DNA of 64,000 nucleotides, from NCBI RefSeq assembly GCF_007896435.1, contig NZ_VCBL01000001.1:523335-587334 (forward strand), written 5' to 3'. Under the pieces are notes generated by a model that saw only the letters and a program-made list of their open reading frames with translations, was not told where the DNA came from and did no database searches. This stretch comes from Rummeliibacillus suwonensis (GTDB lineage Bacteria > Bacillota > Bacilli > Bacillales_A > Planococcaceae). The position numbers and the translations under genes are program-made. Positions 19,381 through 28,499 of this stretch are shown here, one piece after another (within the stretch, counting starts at the first letter, position 1; each line of letters opens with the position of its first letter).

Positions 19381-20490
19381 ATGAAACTAATCGAATGGAC
19401 AATGGAAGAACAAGAACAGTTGATAGAGTTTATAACGACCAATATATGGCCATATCATGTTAATTCACATCCTGCGAGAGATATTGTTGAAAAAACAATT
19501 GATGAAGGTGGCTACGAATCAGATGAAGCCAAAACATTTTGGTTAGTCGATGATGCTGATGTACAAGTAGGAATGGTAAAAATATATGATTTGCAAGATG
19601 ATATACCATTGTTTGATTTACGCATAGCCGAGAAGTGGAGAGGATTAGGCTATGGGACCAAAGCATTAAAATTGATTAGTGAATATGTTTTTTCATTGCC
19701 AAACAATAAAATACGTTTAGAAGGTCATACTAGACAAGATAATATTGCTATGAGAAAGACATTTGAAAACGCTGGTTTTGTCAAAGAGGCTCATCTTCGT
19801 CAAGCATGGTATGTACCAAAAGAAGATGCTTATTATGATGCAGTTACGTATGGTATTACGCGTCAGGATTATTTGGAAGGGAAAACCACACCTGTTAGCT
19901 GGGATGATGAAGTAAAAATCGACCATTTCGATTATAAAGAAAATTGGGATTTCCCAAGCAGTTTTGAATCAGAGAGACTAATTATACGAATGCCTTTTAT
20001 GGAAGATGTAGATGCTGTTTGGGAAGCTATCGTACATTCTGCCAAAAATTTAAAACCATTTATGCATTGGGCGCAGACTTTACCGAAGAAAGAAGAAACA
20101 AAGGAAAATCTTCGCCAAGCGATCGGTGATTTTATCGCAAGAAAAGATTTACGCTTGCATGTATTTTTAAAAGACAGTGGGGAATTTATCGGTTCTTCGG
20201 GCTTACATAATATTGATTGGACGATTCCTAAGTTTGAAATTGGTTATTGGTTAGATGCGAGATATGAAGGAAAAGGTTATATGACAGAGGCCGTGCAAAG
20301 GATTTCTCAATTTGCATTTGAAGAACTGAGCGCAAAGCGTCTGGAAATTCGTTGTGATAGCGATAATATAAGAAGCCGAGCTGTCGCAAGCAGAGCACGA
20401 TTTGAACTAGAGGGAATATTAAAACAGGATCGTCGGTCAGCTGATGGAAAAACATTTCGTGATACATGTATTTATGCAAAGATCAAATAA
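19381..20490 (+). CDS. tandem GNAT acetyltransferase (two domains in one chain)
   Basis: This 369-aa protein carries two full GNAT domains. The first spans about residues 1–165, with the acetyl-CoA loop RGLGYGTKAL and a closing TFENAGFVKEAHLR. The second spans about 195–369, is of RimJ/RimL type, and has EIGYWLDARYEGKGYMTEAV and VASRARFELEGILKQ. ATG 19381 follows GGAGG by six bases; an upstream in-frame ATG at 19360 has no such site. RimJ/RimL-type enzymes acetylate N-terminal amines or small amines. The two domains probably use different acceptors, but neither can be named. Confidence 0.88.
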   Translation: MKLIEWTMEEQEQLIEFITTNIWPYHVNSHPARDIVEKTIDEGGYESDEAKTFWLVDDADVQVGMVKIYDLQDDIPLFDLRIAEKWRGLGYGTKALKLISEYVFSLPNNKIRLEGHTRQDNIAMRKTFENAGFVKEAHLRQAWYVPKEDAYYDAVTYGITRQDYLEGKTTPVSWDDEVKIDHFDYKENWDFPSSFESERLIIRMPFMEDVDAVWEAIVHSAKNLKPFMHWAQTLPKKEETKENLRQAIGDFIARKDLRLHVFLKDSGEFIGSSGLHNIDWTIPKFEIGYWLDARYEGKGYMTEAVQRISQFAFEELSAKRLEIRCDSDNIRSRAVASRARFELEGILKQDRRSADGKTFRDTCIYAKIK

Positions 20491-20838
20491 TAGCAATGTC
20501 GGCAATTGATGAACATTAGATTTATTCAGAGTGATGTTGTGCAAAGTAAAGGAAATTTTACGGAATAAGCGTGTACAGTGGCATTTTTCTGTGACAAGTA
20601 ATGTAAGAAAAGAATAGTGTTTTTCCACGAGAAGCGATTACAAAAGTATGCATATGGTGAATAAAAGATATGCACAAAGTTGTTCGTTTAAAATGCTCAG
20701 CTATAATGAAATGGATAACGATCCATCATACTATTATGAAAACTGTGAATTAAATATAACGCTTTTATGCTATAGGTTACGTTTTACAGTTTCATGTAGT
20801 AAACTAAAGAGAAGGAAATCGAAAGAGAGGGAATTGAG
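20491..20838. other. intergenic region before mntR
   Basis: About 350 AT-rich bases with no gene, riboswitch or repeat that I can support. The mntR ribosome binding site (AGAGAGGGAATTGAG) is at its right end. Confidence 0.4.
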
Positions 20839-21261
20839 ATGCCGACACCGAGTATGGAAGATCACATCGAACAAATTTATTTACTAATTGACCAGAAAGG
20901 TTATGCACGTGTATCGGACATCGCAGAAGCATTGTCAGTTCTGCCTTCCTCAGTTACCAAAATGGTTCAAAAACTCGATAAAGATGGTTATTTAGTATAT
21001 GAACGCTATCGGGGTCTTACTTTAACGCCCAAAGGCTTAAAGCTAGGGAAACGACTAGTAGAGAGACATAGCTTATTGGAGCAGTTTTTAAGACTTATTG
21101 GTGTAGATGAAGAACGAATTTATGATGATGTGGAAGGAATTGAGCATCATTTAAGCTGGAATTCTATTGAATGTATAGCAGATCTTATACAGGTATTAGA
21201 AGAGAATCCTAAATTTATTCATAAACTGGAAGCGTTAAAAGATGTTCATCCAGGCAAATAA
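20839..21261 (+). CDS. mntR: manganese transport regulator MntR
   Basis: A DtxR-family Mn(II)-responsive repressor, 140 aa. It turns off manganese uptake genes when Mn is plentiful. All known B. subtilis MntR metal ligands are conserved at the same numbers: Asp8, Glu11, His77, Glu99, Glu102 and His103. The helix-turn-helix region [20 protein letters not shown] and the stretch [17 protein letters not shown] are near-identical to B. subtilis. It has no metal transporter beside it; the cvfB gene follows 27 bp downstream and may be cotranscribed. Confidence 0.97.
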   Translation: MPTPSMEDHIEQIYLLIDQKGYARVSDIAEALSVLPSSVTKMVQKLDKDGYLVYERYRGLTLTPKGLKLGKRLVERHSLLEQFLRLIGVDEERIYDDVEGIEHHLSWNSIECIADLIQVLEENPKFIHKLEALKDVHPGK

Positions 21262-21288
21262 TGATGTCATATGAAAGGAGTTAATAAT

Positions 21289-22146
21289 ATGGCAGAGTTA
21301 CAATCAGGTGAAGTTGTAAAATTAGTCGTGAAAGAAAAGCAAGAATCAAAATATATTTTAACAAATGATGATGTAGATATCCCATTAAATGCTTCTGAGG
21401 TAACAGAATCATTAAACGTCAATCAAAAAATAACCGTGTTTTTATATACGGATCGTAGAGGGAATCTAGCTGCAACAACAGCGCTGCCGCATATCTATAA
21501 AGGAGAGTATGGGTGGGCGCGTGTATTACATGTCAACGATCGCGAAGGAGTTTATGTGGATATTGGTACTTCCAGAGAAGTATTAGTACTATCTGAAGAC
21601 TTGCCCAAGTTGAAATCACTGTGGCCTGAACCGGGAGATCACCTATATATCACCTTGCGAACAGATCGAGAAGGTAAACTATTTGGCCGTTTGATAACAG
21701 AAGAACACGTGCTTGAAACGTATGAGGACGCAGAACCCGAATTGTTCAATAAGGACATTTTGGCTCGTCCCTATCGATTGTTACCAGTAGGAACCTTTTT
21801 GCTTGGTGTTGACACTCCCTATCGCATTTTCGTTCATGAATCTGAACGTCCATCCGAACCGCGCCTAGGTTCGGATGTCAATGTACGTGTCATCGAAGTA
21901 AAAGAGGATGGTACGATTAATGCCTCTATGCTTCCGCGCGTATACGAGCGTCTTTCTGATGATGCGGAACAAATCTTTAAATATCTTAAAGAAGTTGGAG
22001 GCAAAATGCCGTTTGGAGATAAATCTTCACCAGAGGAGATCAAAGAAATGTTCCATATGAGCAAAGGGGCTTTTAAACGTGCTCTCGGCACACTGATGAA
22101 AGCAGATCGCATTATTCAAGAAGATGGTTGGACACTTATGAAATAA
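21289..22146 (+). CDS. cvfB: S1-domain RNA-binding protein CvfB (YitL family)
   Basis: A 285-aa protein of the CvfB/YitL family, with several S1-like RNA-binding barrels followed by a winged-helix C-terminus (GAFKRALGTLMKADRI). In Staphylococcus aureus CvfB affects virulence gene expression; in Bacillus its function is poorly defined. AAAGGAG lies before ATG 21289, which is preferred over the ATG at 21271. The motif KGEYGWARVLHVNDREGVYV marks the second barrel. It ends at a strong terminator. Confidence 0.92.
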   Translation: MAELQSGEVVKLVVKEKQESKYILTNDDVDIPLNASEVTESLNVNQKITVFLYTDRRGNLAATTALPHIYKGEYGWARVLHVNDREGVYVDIGTSREVLVLSEDLPKLKSLWPEPGDHLYITLRTDREGKLFGRLITEEHVLETYEDAEPELFNKDILARPYRLLPVGTFLLGVDTPYRIFVHESERPSEPRLGSDVNVRVIEVKEDGTINASMLPRVYERLSDDAEQIFKYLKEVGGKMPFGDKSSPEEIKEMFHMSKGAFKRALGTLMKADRIIQEDGWTLMK

Positions 22147-22151
22147 AAAAC

Positions 22152-22203
22152 AAGAGCAAAAAGAGAAAGTTTATCCACTTTCAGAAACTTTTTGCTCTTT
22201 TTA
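22152..22203 (+). terminator. rho-independent terminator after cvfB
   Basis: GAGCAAAAAG and GAAAGT pair with ACTTTC and CTTTTTGCTC, followed by TTTTT. Confidence 0.9.
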
Positions 22204-22311
22204 GCGTATTATTATTGAAGATGCTTAAAGCATATTCTATATTATTTGTTACAAAACGACGTAAACGGATTACCCGAATATGTATGAAGGTTTTTAAGGA
22301 GGAATTTCATA

Positions 22312-23247
22312 ATGAAAAAGCAAATCTTTGCTGTGGTAGCAGCTATGTGTTTGACAACTGCAATTGTTGCACCAACAACAAGCTATGCAAGTACTAATTC
22401 ATCCCAATCGTCAGATGATGTTGTTAATGAAAAGCTAGGTGTTCCAATCGTTGTTTATGGTGGAAGTCTTTCTGCAAGTGAAAAAGAAACCGTTAAAAAA
22501 AGCTTAGGTGTAACAAGTAATTCTGATGTAGAAGAAATTACAATCACGGGTGCGGACATTGCTAAATATATTGAAAATGGAAACTCAAGTGCACGCCTTT
22601 ACTCATCTGCTAAAATTACACCAAAAGATGCAGGTTCAGGCCTTGTCATCAGTATCGTAACTCCTGACAATATTACGGAAGTTACTTCAGATATGTATAC
22701 CAATGCGATGCTAACAGCAGGGATTGAGGATGCAACAGTTGAAGTTGCTGCACCTAAAAAAGTAACAGGTCACTCTGCACTTGCAGGAATATACAAAGCT
22801 TATGAAGTGACAACAGGTAAAAAACTAGATAAAGATCGTACAGATGTAGCCAATCAAGAATTATCAGTTGCGACTGACCTCGCTCAAAATTCAGGTATCG
22901 ATGAAGAAAAAGTAAGTCAACTATTAACCGATATTAAAAAGCAAATTGCTGAACAAAAGCCAGCTACAAAAGAAGATGTTGAAAAAATTGTTGATGAACA
23001 ACTGAAAAAATTAGAAATCAATTTAAGTGATCAAGACCGACAATTATTGATCGATTTAATGGATAAAATCAGTAAGCTTGATATTGATTTCAGTAAATGG
23101 TCAACACAATTAGATGATTTAAGTGGTAACATTAAAGACCAGTTGAACAAAATCAACGACGATATTAAAAGTGATTCAGGTTTTTGGGCAAGTGTGAAAA
23201 ACTTCTTCCAAAAAATCATGGATGGAATCAGTAGTATATTTAGCTAA
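22312..23247 (+). CDS. secreted DUF1002 protein (YpuA-like)
   Basis: A 311-aa exported protein. A signal peptide is clear: basic MKKQ, a hydrophobic core, and a likely cleavage after TSYA in front of STNSSQ. The mature part matches the DUF1002 family, of which B. subtilis YpuA is a member: GVPIVVYGGSLSASEKETVKK near the N-terminus and GHSALAGIYKAYEV in the middle. The C-terminal about 110 residues are charged and predicted helical with coiled-coil character, ending in an amphipathic FWASVKNFFQKIMDGISSIF. AAGGAGG precedes ATG 22312. The function is unknown; export to the cell envelope is inferred. Confidence 0.85.
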   Translation: MKKQIFAVVAAMCLTTAIVAPTTSYASTNSSQSSDDVVNEKLGVPIVVYGGSLSASEKETVKKSLGVTSNSDVEEITITGADIAKYIENGNSSARLYSSAKITPKDAGSGLVISIVTPDNITEVTSDMYTNAMLTAGIEDATVEVAAPKKVTGHSALAGIYKAYEVTTGKKLDKDRTDVANQELSVATDLAQNSGIDEEKVSQLLTDIKKQIAEQKPATKEDVEKIVDEQLKKLEINLSDQDRQLLIDLMDKISKLDIDFSKWSTQLDDLSGNIKDQLNKINDDIKSDSGFWASVKNFFQKIMDGISSIFS

Positions 23248-23275
23248 ATCAAAAAGTTTTTTGTGAAAGAGCGGA

Positions 23276-23317
23276 GTGCCCTAAAAGGTGTTATTGAATA
23301 TCTTTTGGGGTATTTTT
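23276..23317 (+). terminator. terminator after the DUF1002 gene
   Basis: A 16-bp stem with several G-T pairs (GTGCCCTAAAAG… with …CTTTTGGGGTAT) and a TTTTT run. Confidence 0.75.
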
Positions 23318-23417
23318 AGCTTTAGATGGGAAAACCAGAGCTTAAGAGATTCACTCTGCTATCCTAACACGGTTATGATATGTTAAACTATATTCTAAAA
23401 TATGGGGGTGTGAATAT

Positions 23418-23699
23418 ATGGAATTTCAATTGAGTAATAGAGGTCATGAAGAATTTGCTTTTGAGTATGTAGAAGATCGTCGAGTACTAGCTGAAATCAT
23501 ATGGACGCAATTGGGTGATATTATGGTGATCAATCATACATTTGTGGATTATTCATTGCGTGGTCAAGGCATTGCAAAACAATTACTAGATCGAGCAGTA
23601 GAATATGCTCGAGAAAATGAATACAAAATCGAAGCGGTTTGCTCATATGTTGTGAAAATGTTTGAAACGTCACATGAATACGATGACGTAAAAGTGTAG
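23418..23699 (+). CDS. small GNAT-family acetyltransferase (YidJ/COG2388 type)
   Basis: A 93-aa minimal GNAT fold of the short N-acetyltransferase-like group. The strand-and-loop IWTQLGDIMVINHTFV, then LRGQGIAKQLLDRAVEYARE, holds the acetyl-CoA loop RGQGIA. The C-terminal IEAVCSYVVKMFE is typical of the group. GGGGGTG precedes ATG 23418. Homologues are widespread in Firmicutes with unknown acceptors. Confidence 0.88.
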   Translation: MEFQLSNRGHEEFAFEYVEDRRVLAEIIWTQLGDIMVINHTFVDYSLRGQGIAKQLLDRAVEYARENEYKIEAVCSYVVKMFETSHEYDDVKV

Positions 23700-23874
23700 A
23701 GTTCTATTTGAAATTGATAAATGAGATGATCTATATAGAGGAGAGTTCATAATAAGGAGTTTTTCATGTTTGAACGCTATCCTAACTTTCTCTAAGCAAC
23801 TGTCTGATGATAAATTATCGTCTCTTTTTTTGTATACCTGAATCAATTTCATAAATCATTTTCTTCTTAAAAAA

Positions 23875-24070
23875 TACGAACATTTAAGAATAACTAATTT
23901 TGATAGTTGTGGAGCGGAAGACGGCGACTCCTACGGGAAAAGCTTGAGCTGAAAGCCCCGCAGGAACGTAGTGACGAGGAGATTGAAGCCAAGCCCGTGG
24001 AAAGCGCCGTCTGGAGCGGAACAAAAATTTCTGAATATTAATGTTCATGTTGATTTAAAATGTTCGTGTT
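23875..24070. repeat. family D repeat copy D2 (bcr-like) inside short inverted repeats
   Basis: The GC-rich core (about 23912–24025) holds the sequence type GCGACTCCTACGGGAAAAGC … CCCCGCAGG … GTGGAAAGCGCCGTC, common between genes in Bacillus and relatives. AT-rich flanks carry an imperfect inverted repeat, ACGAACATTTAA near 23876 and TTAAAATGTTCGT near 24055–24067. This gives a MITE-like boundary. Confidence 0.7.
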
Positions 24071-24177
24071 TTTTATCTGAATTTTACATTGTGAAATTGA
24101 TTCACCTACAAAATTTTGAAACTTTTTAAAAGTATGAACGTATAGTAATTTATAACAAATAATATAGAGGTGATATA

Positions 24178-24663
24178 GTGAAAAGGACGGCAGAAATAGT
24201 ATTAGGAATTATCGGCACATTTTTTAATGTCATTGGTATCGCATTTATAGGTGTTATGATAAGAGGGGTATCGGAAGTAAAAAATAATGAACAGTTCCAG
24301 GATGAAATTTTAAAAGAATTCAAATCCCAGCAATCAAACGATCCTCAGCTTCAAGATATAGATATACAAACCTTTACGGACGGTATGGGAACAATCATCA
24401 ATTTCTTAGGAGTATTTGGTTGGTTGATCATTGCATCCTTTATTATCAGCCTGATAGTAGGTGTGGTGGCTACAGTAAAAGTCGTAAAGGTAAAAGATAA
24501 AAAAGCAAACTTTGCGGGGAGTATGTTCCTAATAGCAGGTGTACTTGCAGGGATTCTATCTTTAACATCTATTATTTATTACATTGCAGCCATTATTTGT
24601 TTTGTTCGAAAACCAAAAGAAGTATTCGATGATATCTCAAATCAGAATGCTTCGGCTCTATAA
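24178..24663 (+). CDS. DUF4064-type small membrane protein
   Basis: A 161-aa membrane protein with four hydrophobic segments (about residues 6–28, 78–100, 112–130, 130–147). The pattern RTAEIVLGIIGTFFNVIG at the N-terminus fits the DUF4064 family of Bacillales. A loop of about 45 polar residues lies between segments 1 and 2 and is probably outside the cell. The start is GTG 24178, preceded by GAGGTGA. It stands alone. The function is unknown. Confidence 0.75.
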   Translation: MKRTAEIVLGIIGTFFNVIGIAFIGVMIRGVSEVKNNEQFQDEILKEFKSQQSNDPQLQDIDIQTFTDGMGTIINFLGVFGWLIIASFIISLIVGVVATVKVVKVKDKKANFAGSMFLIAGVLAGILSLTSIIYYIAAIICFVRKPKEVFDDISNQNASAL

Positions 24664-24689
24664 AACGTTTTTAAGTAAAATCTGAACTT

Positions 24690-24840
24690 TGTCCTAGTAA
24701 GTCCACTATTTCAATGCGAAGTAAAGAACAGAGGATAAGTGTGGAACAACTGCCTGTTAATGAATACTTGATTGGTTCAACTTCACCCAGTGGGAGGTCC
24801 AGAAAACTCTCACTGGGTGAAACTTTACTTATGGATGAGT
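24690..24840 (+). repeat. short, decayed family A repeat (S1)
   Basis: It retains the GAGGATAAGTGTG…AACTGCCTGTTAAT…GATTGGTT order and a terminal hairpin, ACCCAGTGGGAG with CTCTCACTGGGT, then GAAACTTTA. The central 20-nt core is missing. The hairpin arms differ in sequence from copy A1 but still pair. Confidence 0.65.
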
Positions 24841-24864
24841 TTAGCCGGGGACACTTTTAAAAAT

Positions 24865-25470
24865 TTACTTGAAGAGTTTCCCTTCTACTAGATCAATAAG
24901 TGTTTGACGAATATTTGGAGGAACCGCGTTTAAACTTAAATCAGGATTATAAATTTGCATATGTGTAATCATGGCGAGCAAAGATCCAATAATACCAACT
25001 TGAAAGAGGATCAAATCGATTTTAGGCAATTTTCCTTCATCCATCCGATGGACAAGCTCTCGATCAGCATTTGTCATACTATATAAATTGGCAATATACT
25101 GTTCAGATAACTCTGGATGCTTTGTCGATTCGTTGAATATAATGGAATATTGCGGACGGTTATAAAAGACATTGTCTATTAGCTCTTCAATCCATACATG
25201 TAATAGCTCTTGATGGGTTAAACTTTGATAATAGGCCATTTCCATAAAAGTTAATCGTTGTGGTTTGACCGTTGCTAATAATAATGCCATTTTATTTTTG
25301 AAGTATTTGTATAAGGTTGCTTCAGATACACCCACTTTTTTGGCAATAATTGCTGTAGTCGTGGTATCATAGCCTTTTCTATAAAATAATTGACGAGCGG
25401 TTTTAATAATTTTTTCTTTTGTTAAAGCGCCCTTTGTTTTTTTTACTGACTGATGTCTTTCTGTCATCAA
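24865..25470 (-). CDS. TetR family transcriptional regulator
   Basis: A 201-aa regulator with an N-terminal TetR helix-turn-helix, TTTTAIIAKKVGVSEATLYKYFKNK (about residues 36–60), and an all-helical ligand-binding C-terminus without recognisable motifs. An N-terminal basic stretch (RHQSVKKTKGALTKEK) precedes the DNA-binding domain. The neighbours are a membrane protein and an ElaA-like gene on the other strand, so the target is not evident; autoregulation is possible. Confidence 0.88.
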   Translation of the reverse strand: MMTERHQSVKKTKGALTKEKIIKTARQLFYRKGYDTTTTAIIAKKVGVSEATLYKYFKNKMALLLATVKPQRLTFMEMAYYQSLTHQELLHVWIEELIDNVFYNRPQYSIIFNESTKHPELSEQYIANLYSMTNADRELVHRMDEGKLPKIDLILFQVGIIGSLLAMITHMQIYNPDLSLNAVPPNIRQTLIDLVEGKLFK

Positions 25471-25675
25471 ACATTACCACACTTCCATCTTTTACATTAC
25501 GCCTTATTATGATAGCAAAAAAACATCATAAACCATAGCTCTAGGGGCGTTTGATATGTATGAACAAGCAGTAAACCTTCCTTTTAATTTTGGGCAGGAT
25601 GCTTGAAAAAATTGAACTCCTATATTCGAAAAGAAACGCTGTTTGTGAAATAATAGTGCTATGGGGGTGATTTAA

Positions 25676-26131
25676 TTGGCATGGAAAGAACAACGATTTG
25701 AAGAACTTACAACAGAAGAGCTGTATAAAATTATCCAATTAAGAATTAATGTATTTGTGGTTGAACAAGAAGCTTATTATGAAGATCTAGATGATCATGA
25801 TCAAAATAGTCTTCATATAACTTACGAGGAAGATGGTAAAATCATTGCATATGCTAGAGCAGTTCCTCCAAATGAAAAATATGAGAATATGGCATCATTT
25901 GGTCGTGTAATAGTACGACCAGAAGCTCGAGGCACAGGATTGGCACAACAATTATTAAAAAGGATTATAGCAGTAACAAAAAGAGAATGGCCAGAGCACG
26001 ACTTATTTATCCAAGCACAAGCTTATCTACAAAACTTTTATGGTAAATTTGGTTTTGAAGCTGTGTCGGAACCATATGAATTTGAGTGTTTACCACATAT
26101 TGATATGGTATGTAAAAGTGATAAATCGTGA
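25676..26131 (+). CDS. ElaA-type GNAT acetyltransferase
   Basis: A 151-aa GNAT protein of the ElaA group. The early stretch LYKIIQLRINVFVVEQEAYY is characteristic, followed by FGRVIVRPEARGTGLAQQLL with the acetyl-CoA loop and QAQAYLQNFYGKFGFEAVSE. The start is TTG 25676 (MAWKEQ…), with GGGGGTGA seven bases before; the nearby ATG 25681 is out of frame. The acceptor is unknown. It is divergent from the TetR gene. Confidence 0.9.
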   Translation: MAWKEQRFEELTTEELYKIIQLRINVFVVEQEAYYEDLDDHDQNSLHITYEEDGKIIAYARAVPPNEKYENMASFGRVIVRPEARGTGLAQQLLKRIIAVTKREWPEHDLFIQAQAYLQNFYGKFGFEAVSEPYEFECLPHIDMVCKSDKS

Positions 26132-26215
26132 CAAATTATTATAAAATCACAGGAAAACGTGTATTTTCTAAAAAATAGGGTATAGTTAATTTAGAATGAT
26201 AAATGGGAGGAAATG

Positions 26216-26551
26216 ATGAAAATGGCAAAAGGTAAATCTTTATTGATCGCTGGACTTGCAGCAGGTGCATATGCGTATTTTCGTAAAAAGGAAAATCGTG
26301 ATAAAGCAGTAGAAGCATTTAATAGTACTAAGGACAAACTAAATGGCTTTATAGACAAACTATCTGATCCATCTGTTAAGGTAGCTGACGATGCTATTAA
26401 TACAACAACCGCTGAGGGACATACGAACGAACATAAAACATATGACGATGATGATACTAAAATGATCTATGAAGGTTCTGGAACGGCGATTCAATATGAA
26501 AATGAAGAACAACATGAACACTTGAACGGTGTAAAGCCACCTCAATCATAG
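26216..26551 (+). CDS. YtxH-like small protein
   Basis: About 111 aa. A short hydrophobic N-terminus (KSLLIAGLAAGAYAYFRKKE) is followed by a helical basic stretch and a long acidic, unstructured tail (HEHLNG near the end). This resembles YtxH-type general-stress proteins, but similarity is only in layout. GGGAGG at 26205–26210 serves ATG 26216 best; ATG 26213 is too close. The function is unknown. Confidence 0.6.
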   Translation: MKMAKGKSLLIAGLAAGAYAYFRKKENRDKAVEAFNSTKDKLNGFIDKLSDPSVKVADDAINTTTAEGHTNEHKTYDDDDTKMIYEGSGTAIQYENEEQHEHLNGVKPPQS

Positions 26552-26587
26552 GTCATAGCGAGTTCTACAATAGAGTAGAATTTCTTT

Positions 26588-26740
26588 TGCTAGAGTTTTA
26601 TCCCGCATTAAAGGGTGCAAAGTAAGGCCTAATTTTAAGACGCAGATAAAGACAGAGGATAGGTGTGAGGGATCAACGATTGATTCAACTAATACATAGT
26701 GTGGGAAAGTAAACTACCACTGTGTACTCACTTACTCTAT
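26588..26740 (+). repeat. short, decayed family A repeat (S2)
   Basis: It starts with TTTTATCCCGCATTAAAGGG, like the left end of copy A1, continues with AGGATAGGTGTGAGGGATCAAC, and ends in a weak hairpin, ACATAGTGTGG with CCACTGTGT. The core module is absent. Confidence 0.6.
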
Positions 26741-26764
26741 CATCGTGATCAAAAATGCAAAATT

Positions 26765-26806
26765 AAAAAAACGCAGATGTTTATTAAAAAAACATCTGCG
26801 TTTTTT
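26765..26806. terminator. bidirectional terminator
   Basis: AAAAAACGCAGATGTTT pairs perfectly with AAACATCTGCGTTTTTT across a short A-rich loop. It serves the acetyl-CoA hydrolase gene and possibly the YtxH-like gene. Confidence 0.92.
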
Positions 26807-26901
26807 AATTTTCTATGTTATTTGTGGTAGAAATATTCCTTTTTGCTTTGAAAGTAGGATTCAGCTTTCCAAAACAAAAAGGCTTACTCAAAACTCACAT
26901 T

Positions 26902-28413
26902 TTAGTTTTCTTCAGGAGAAAGCATTGTACCATATTTAGCAAAGTTTGTATGGAATGAGAATGCTTTTTCTAAGATGTGAGGAGTTTGTCCACCATGTGT
27001 TTTTGCTTCTTCAAAGTAGGCACGAAGAGCAGATTTATATTTAGGGTGCGCACAGTTTTCAATAATCAATTCCGCACGTTCACGAGGCGCTAAGCCACGT
27101 AAATCAGCAATACCTTGTTCAGTTACAACTACGTCTACATCGTGTTCTGAATGATCTACATGCGATACAAATGGAACGATCGATGAAATTTTGCCATCTT
27201 TAGCAGTAGATTTTGTAACGAAAATGGAAATGCGGCCAGCACGAGCAAAGTCACCAGAACCACCGATACCATTCATCATTTTAGTACCTAGTACATGAGT
27301 TGAGTTGACGTTACCGTAAATATCGAATTCAAGGGCTGTATTCATGCAAATCAATCCCATACGACGAATCACTTCAGGGTTATTTGAGATTTCTTGCGGA
27401 CGTAATACCAATTTATCTGCATATTTATCTAAATGGTGGAAAACAGATTCCATTTTTTCTTTAGATAATGTAATGGAGCAGCAAGAAGCCGTTTTCACTT
27501 TGCCAGCATCGATTAAATCAAATACTGCATCTTGTAGAACTTCAGAGAATACTTCAAGGTCTTCAAATTCAGAATCAACCATACCCGCTAATACAGCATT
27601 TGCTACTGAACCAATTCCTGATTGAAGTGGTGCAAGCTTATTTGTCAAACGACCTGCTTTGACTTCATCGCGGAAGAAATCTAAAAGATAGTTTGCCATT
27701 TGTTGTGTTTCTTCGTCAGGAGGAACGATTAATGATGGAGAATCCTCTAGATCGGTAACGACAACAGCAATCACTTTATCCATATCCAATGGGATACCTT
27801 TTTGACCGATGCGATCTGCCGAATGAATAATAGGAATAGGTTGACGTTCTCCTTGAGGCTCTGGGATATAAATATCATGGATTCCTTCAAGTTCAGGATA
27901 TGAAGCAAGGTTCAATTCAATAATCACTTTGTCTGCATCTTGAATGAAAATAGGTGAGTTACCTACTGAAGTCGTTGGAATCAATAATCCATCTTCTGTA
28001 ATAGCAGTAGCTTCAACTATTGCAACGTCAACACCTTTTATAGAACCTTGTCGTAAATATTCAGCAGTTACTGATAGATGTTGATCAACGAAGTACAAAT
28101 CACCTTTATTGATGTGGCTTCGCATCGTACGGTCTACTTGGAATGGTAAGCGTTTTCGAACAATACCTGCATCAGACATTAACGCATCTGTGTCAGAACC
28201 AAGTGATGCACCCGTATATACATCTACTTTAAAATTCTCAGTTTTAGCGCGTTCTACTAAAGCATGCGGTACAGCTTTTGCATCACCTGCACGTGTAAAG
28301 CCACTTAATCCTAAAGTCATACCGTCTTTGATAAATGAAGCTGCTTCAGCGGCTGTCATGATCTTATCAGCAAGTTGTGGATAACGAAGTCTTTCTTCTA
28401 CTGTTACTGTCAC
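26902..28413 (-). CDS. acetyl-CoA hydrolase/transferase family protein (succinate CoA-transferase type)
   Basis: A 503-aa CoA-transferase of the Ach1/Cat1/ScpC group, which move CoA between acetyl-, propionyl- or succinyl-CoA and free acids. Clear stretches are LGLSGFTRAGDAKAVPHAL near the N-terminus, EATAITEDGLLIPTTSVGNS in the middle, and GIGGSGDFARAGRISIFVT in the second half. The start is GTG 28413 (MTVTVEERLRYP), preceded by AAAGGAGAG; the longer frame has no family-like N-terminus. An adjacent LytTR regulator on the same strand may control it. Which acid is used cannot be told. Confidence 0.9.
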   Translation of the reverse strand: MTVTVEERLRYPQLADKIMTAAEAASFIKDGMTLGLSGFTRAGDAKAVPHALVERAKTENFKVDVYTGASLGSDTDALMSDAGIVRKRLPFQVDRTMRSHINKGDLYFVDQHLSVTAEYLRQGSIKGVDVAIVEATAITEDGLLIPTTSVGNSPIFIQDADKVIIELNLASYPELEGIHDIYIPEPQGERQPIPIIHSADRIGQKGIPLDMDKVIAVVVTDLEDSPSLIVPPDEETQQMANYLLDFFRDEVKAGRLTNKLAPLQSGIGSVANAVLAGMVDSEFEDLEVFSEVLQDAVFDLIDAGKVKTASCCSITLSKEKMESVFHHLDKYADKLVLRPQEISNNPEVIRRMGLICMNTALEFDIYGNVNSTHVLGTKMMNGIGGSGDFARAGRISIFVTKSTAKDGKISSIVPFVSHVDHSEHDVDVVVTEQGIADLRGLAPRERAELIIENCAHPKYKSALRAYFEEAKTHGGQTPHILEKAFSFHTNFAKYGTMLSPEEN

Positions 28414-28499
28414 GAAAATCTCTCCTTTAACAAAAAATTCCATCTCTGATTTATAAAAATCTTCTGTTTCGAACATTAGGTAATCGGGCGACTATCACG

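Noticed and set aside
23875..24070. CRISPR or rRNA-like origin for the GC-rich element
   Set aside because: There is no regular spacer pattern and no rRNA sequence. It matches the type of GC-rich intergenic repeats common in Bacillus.
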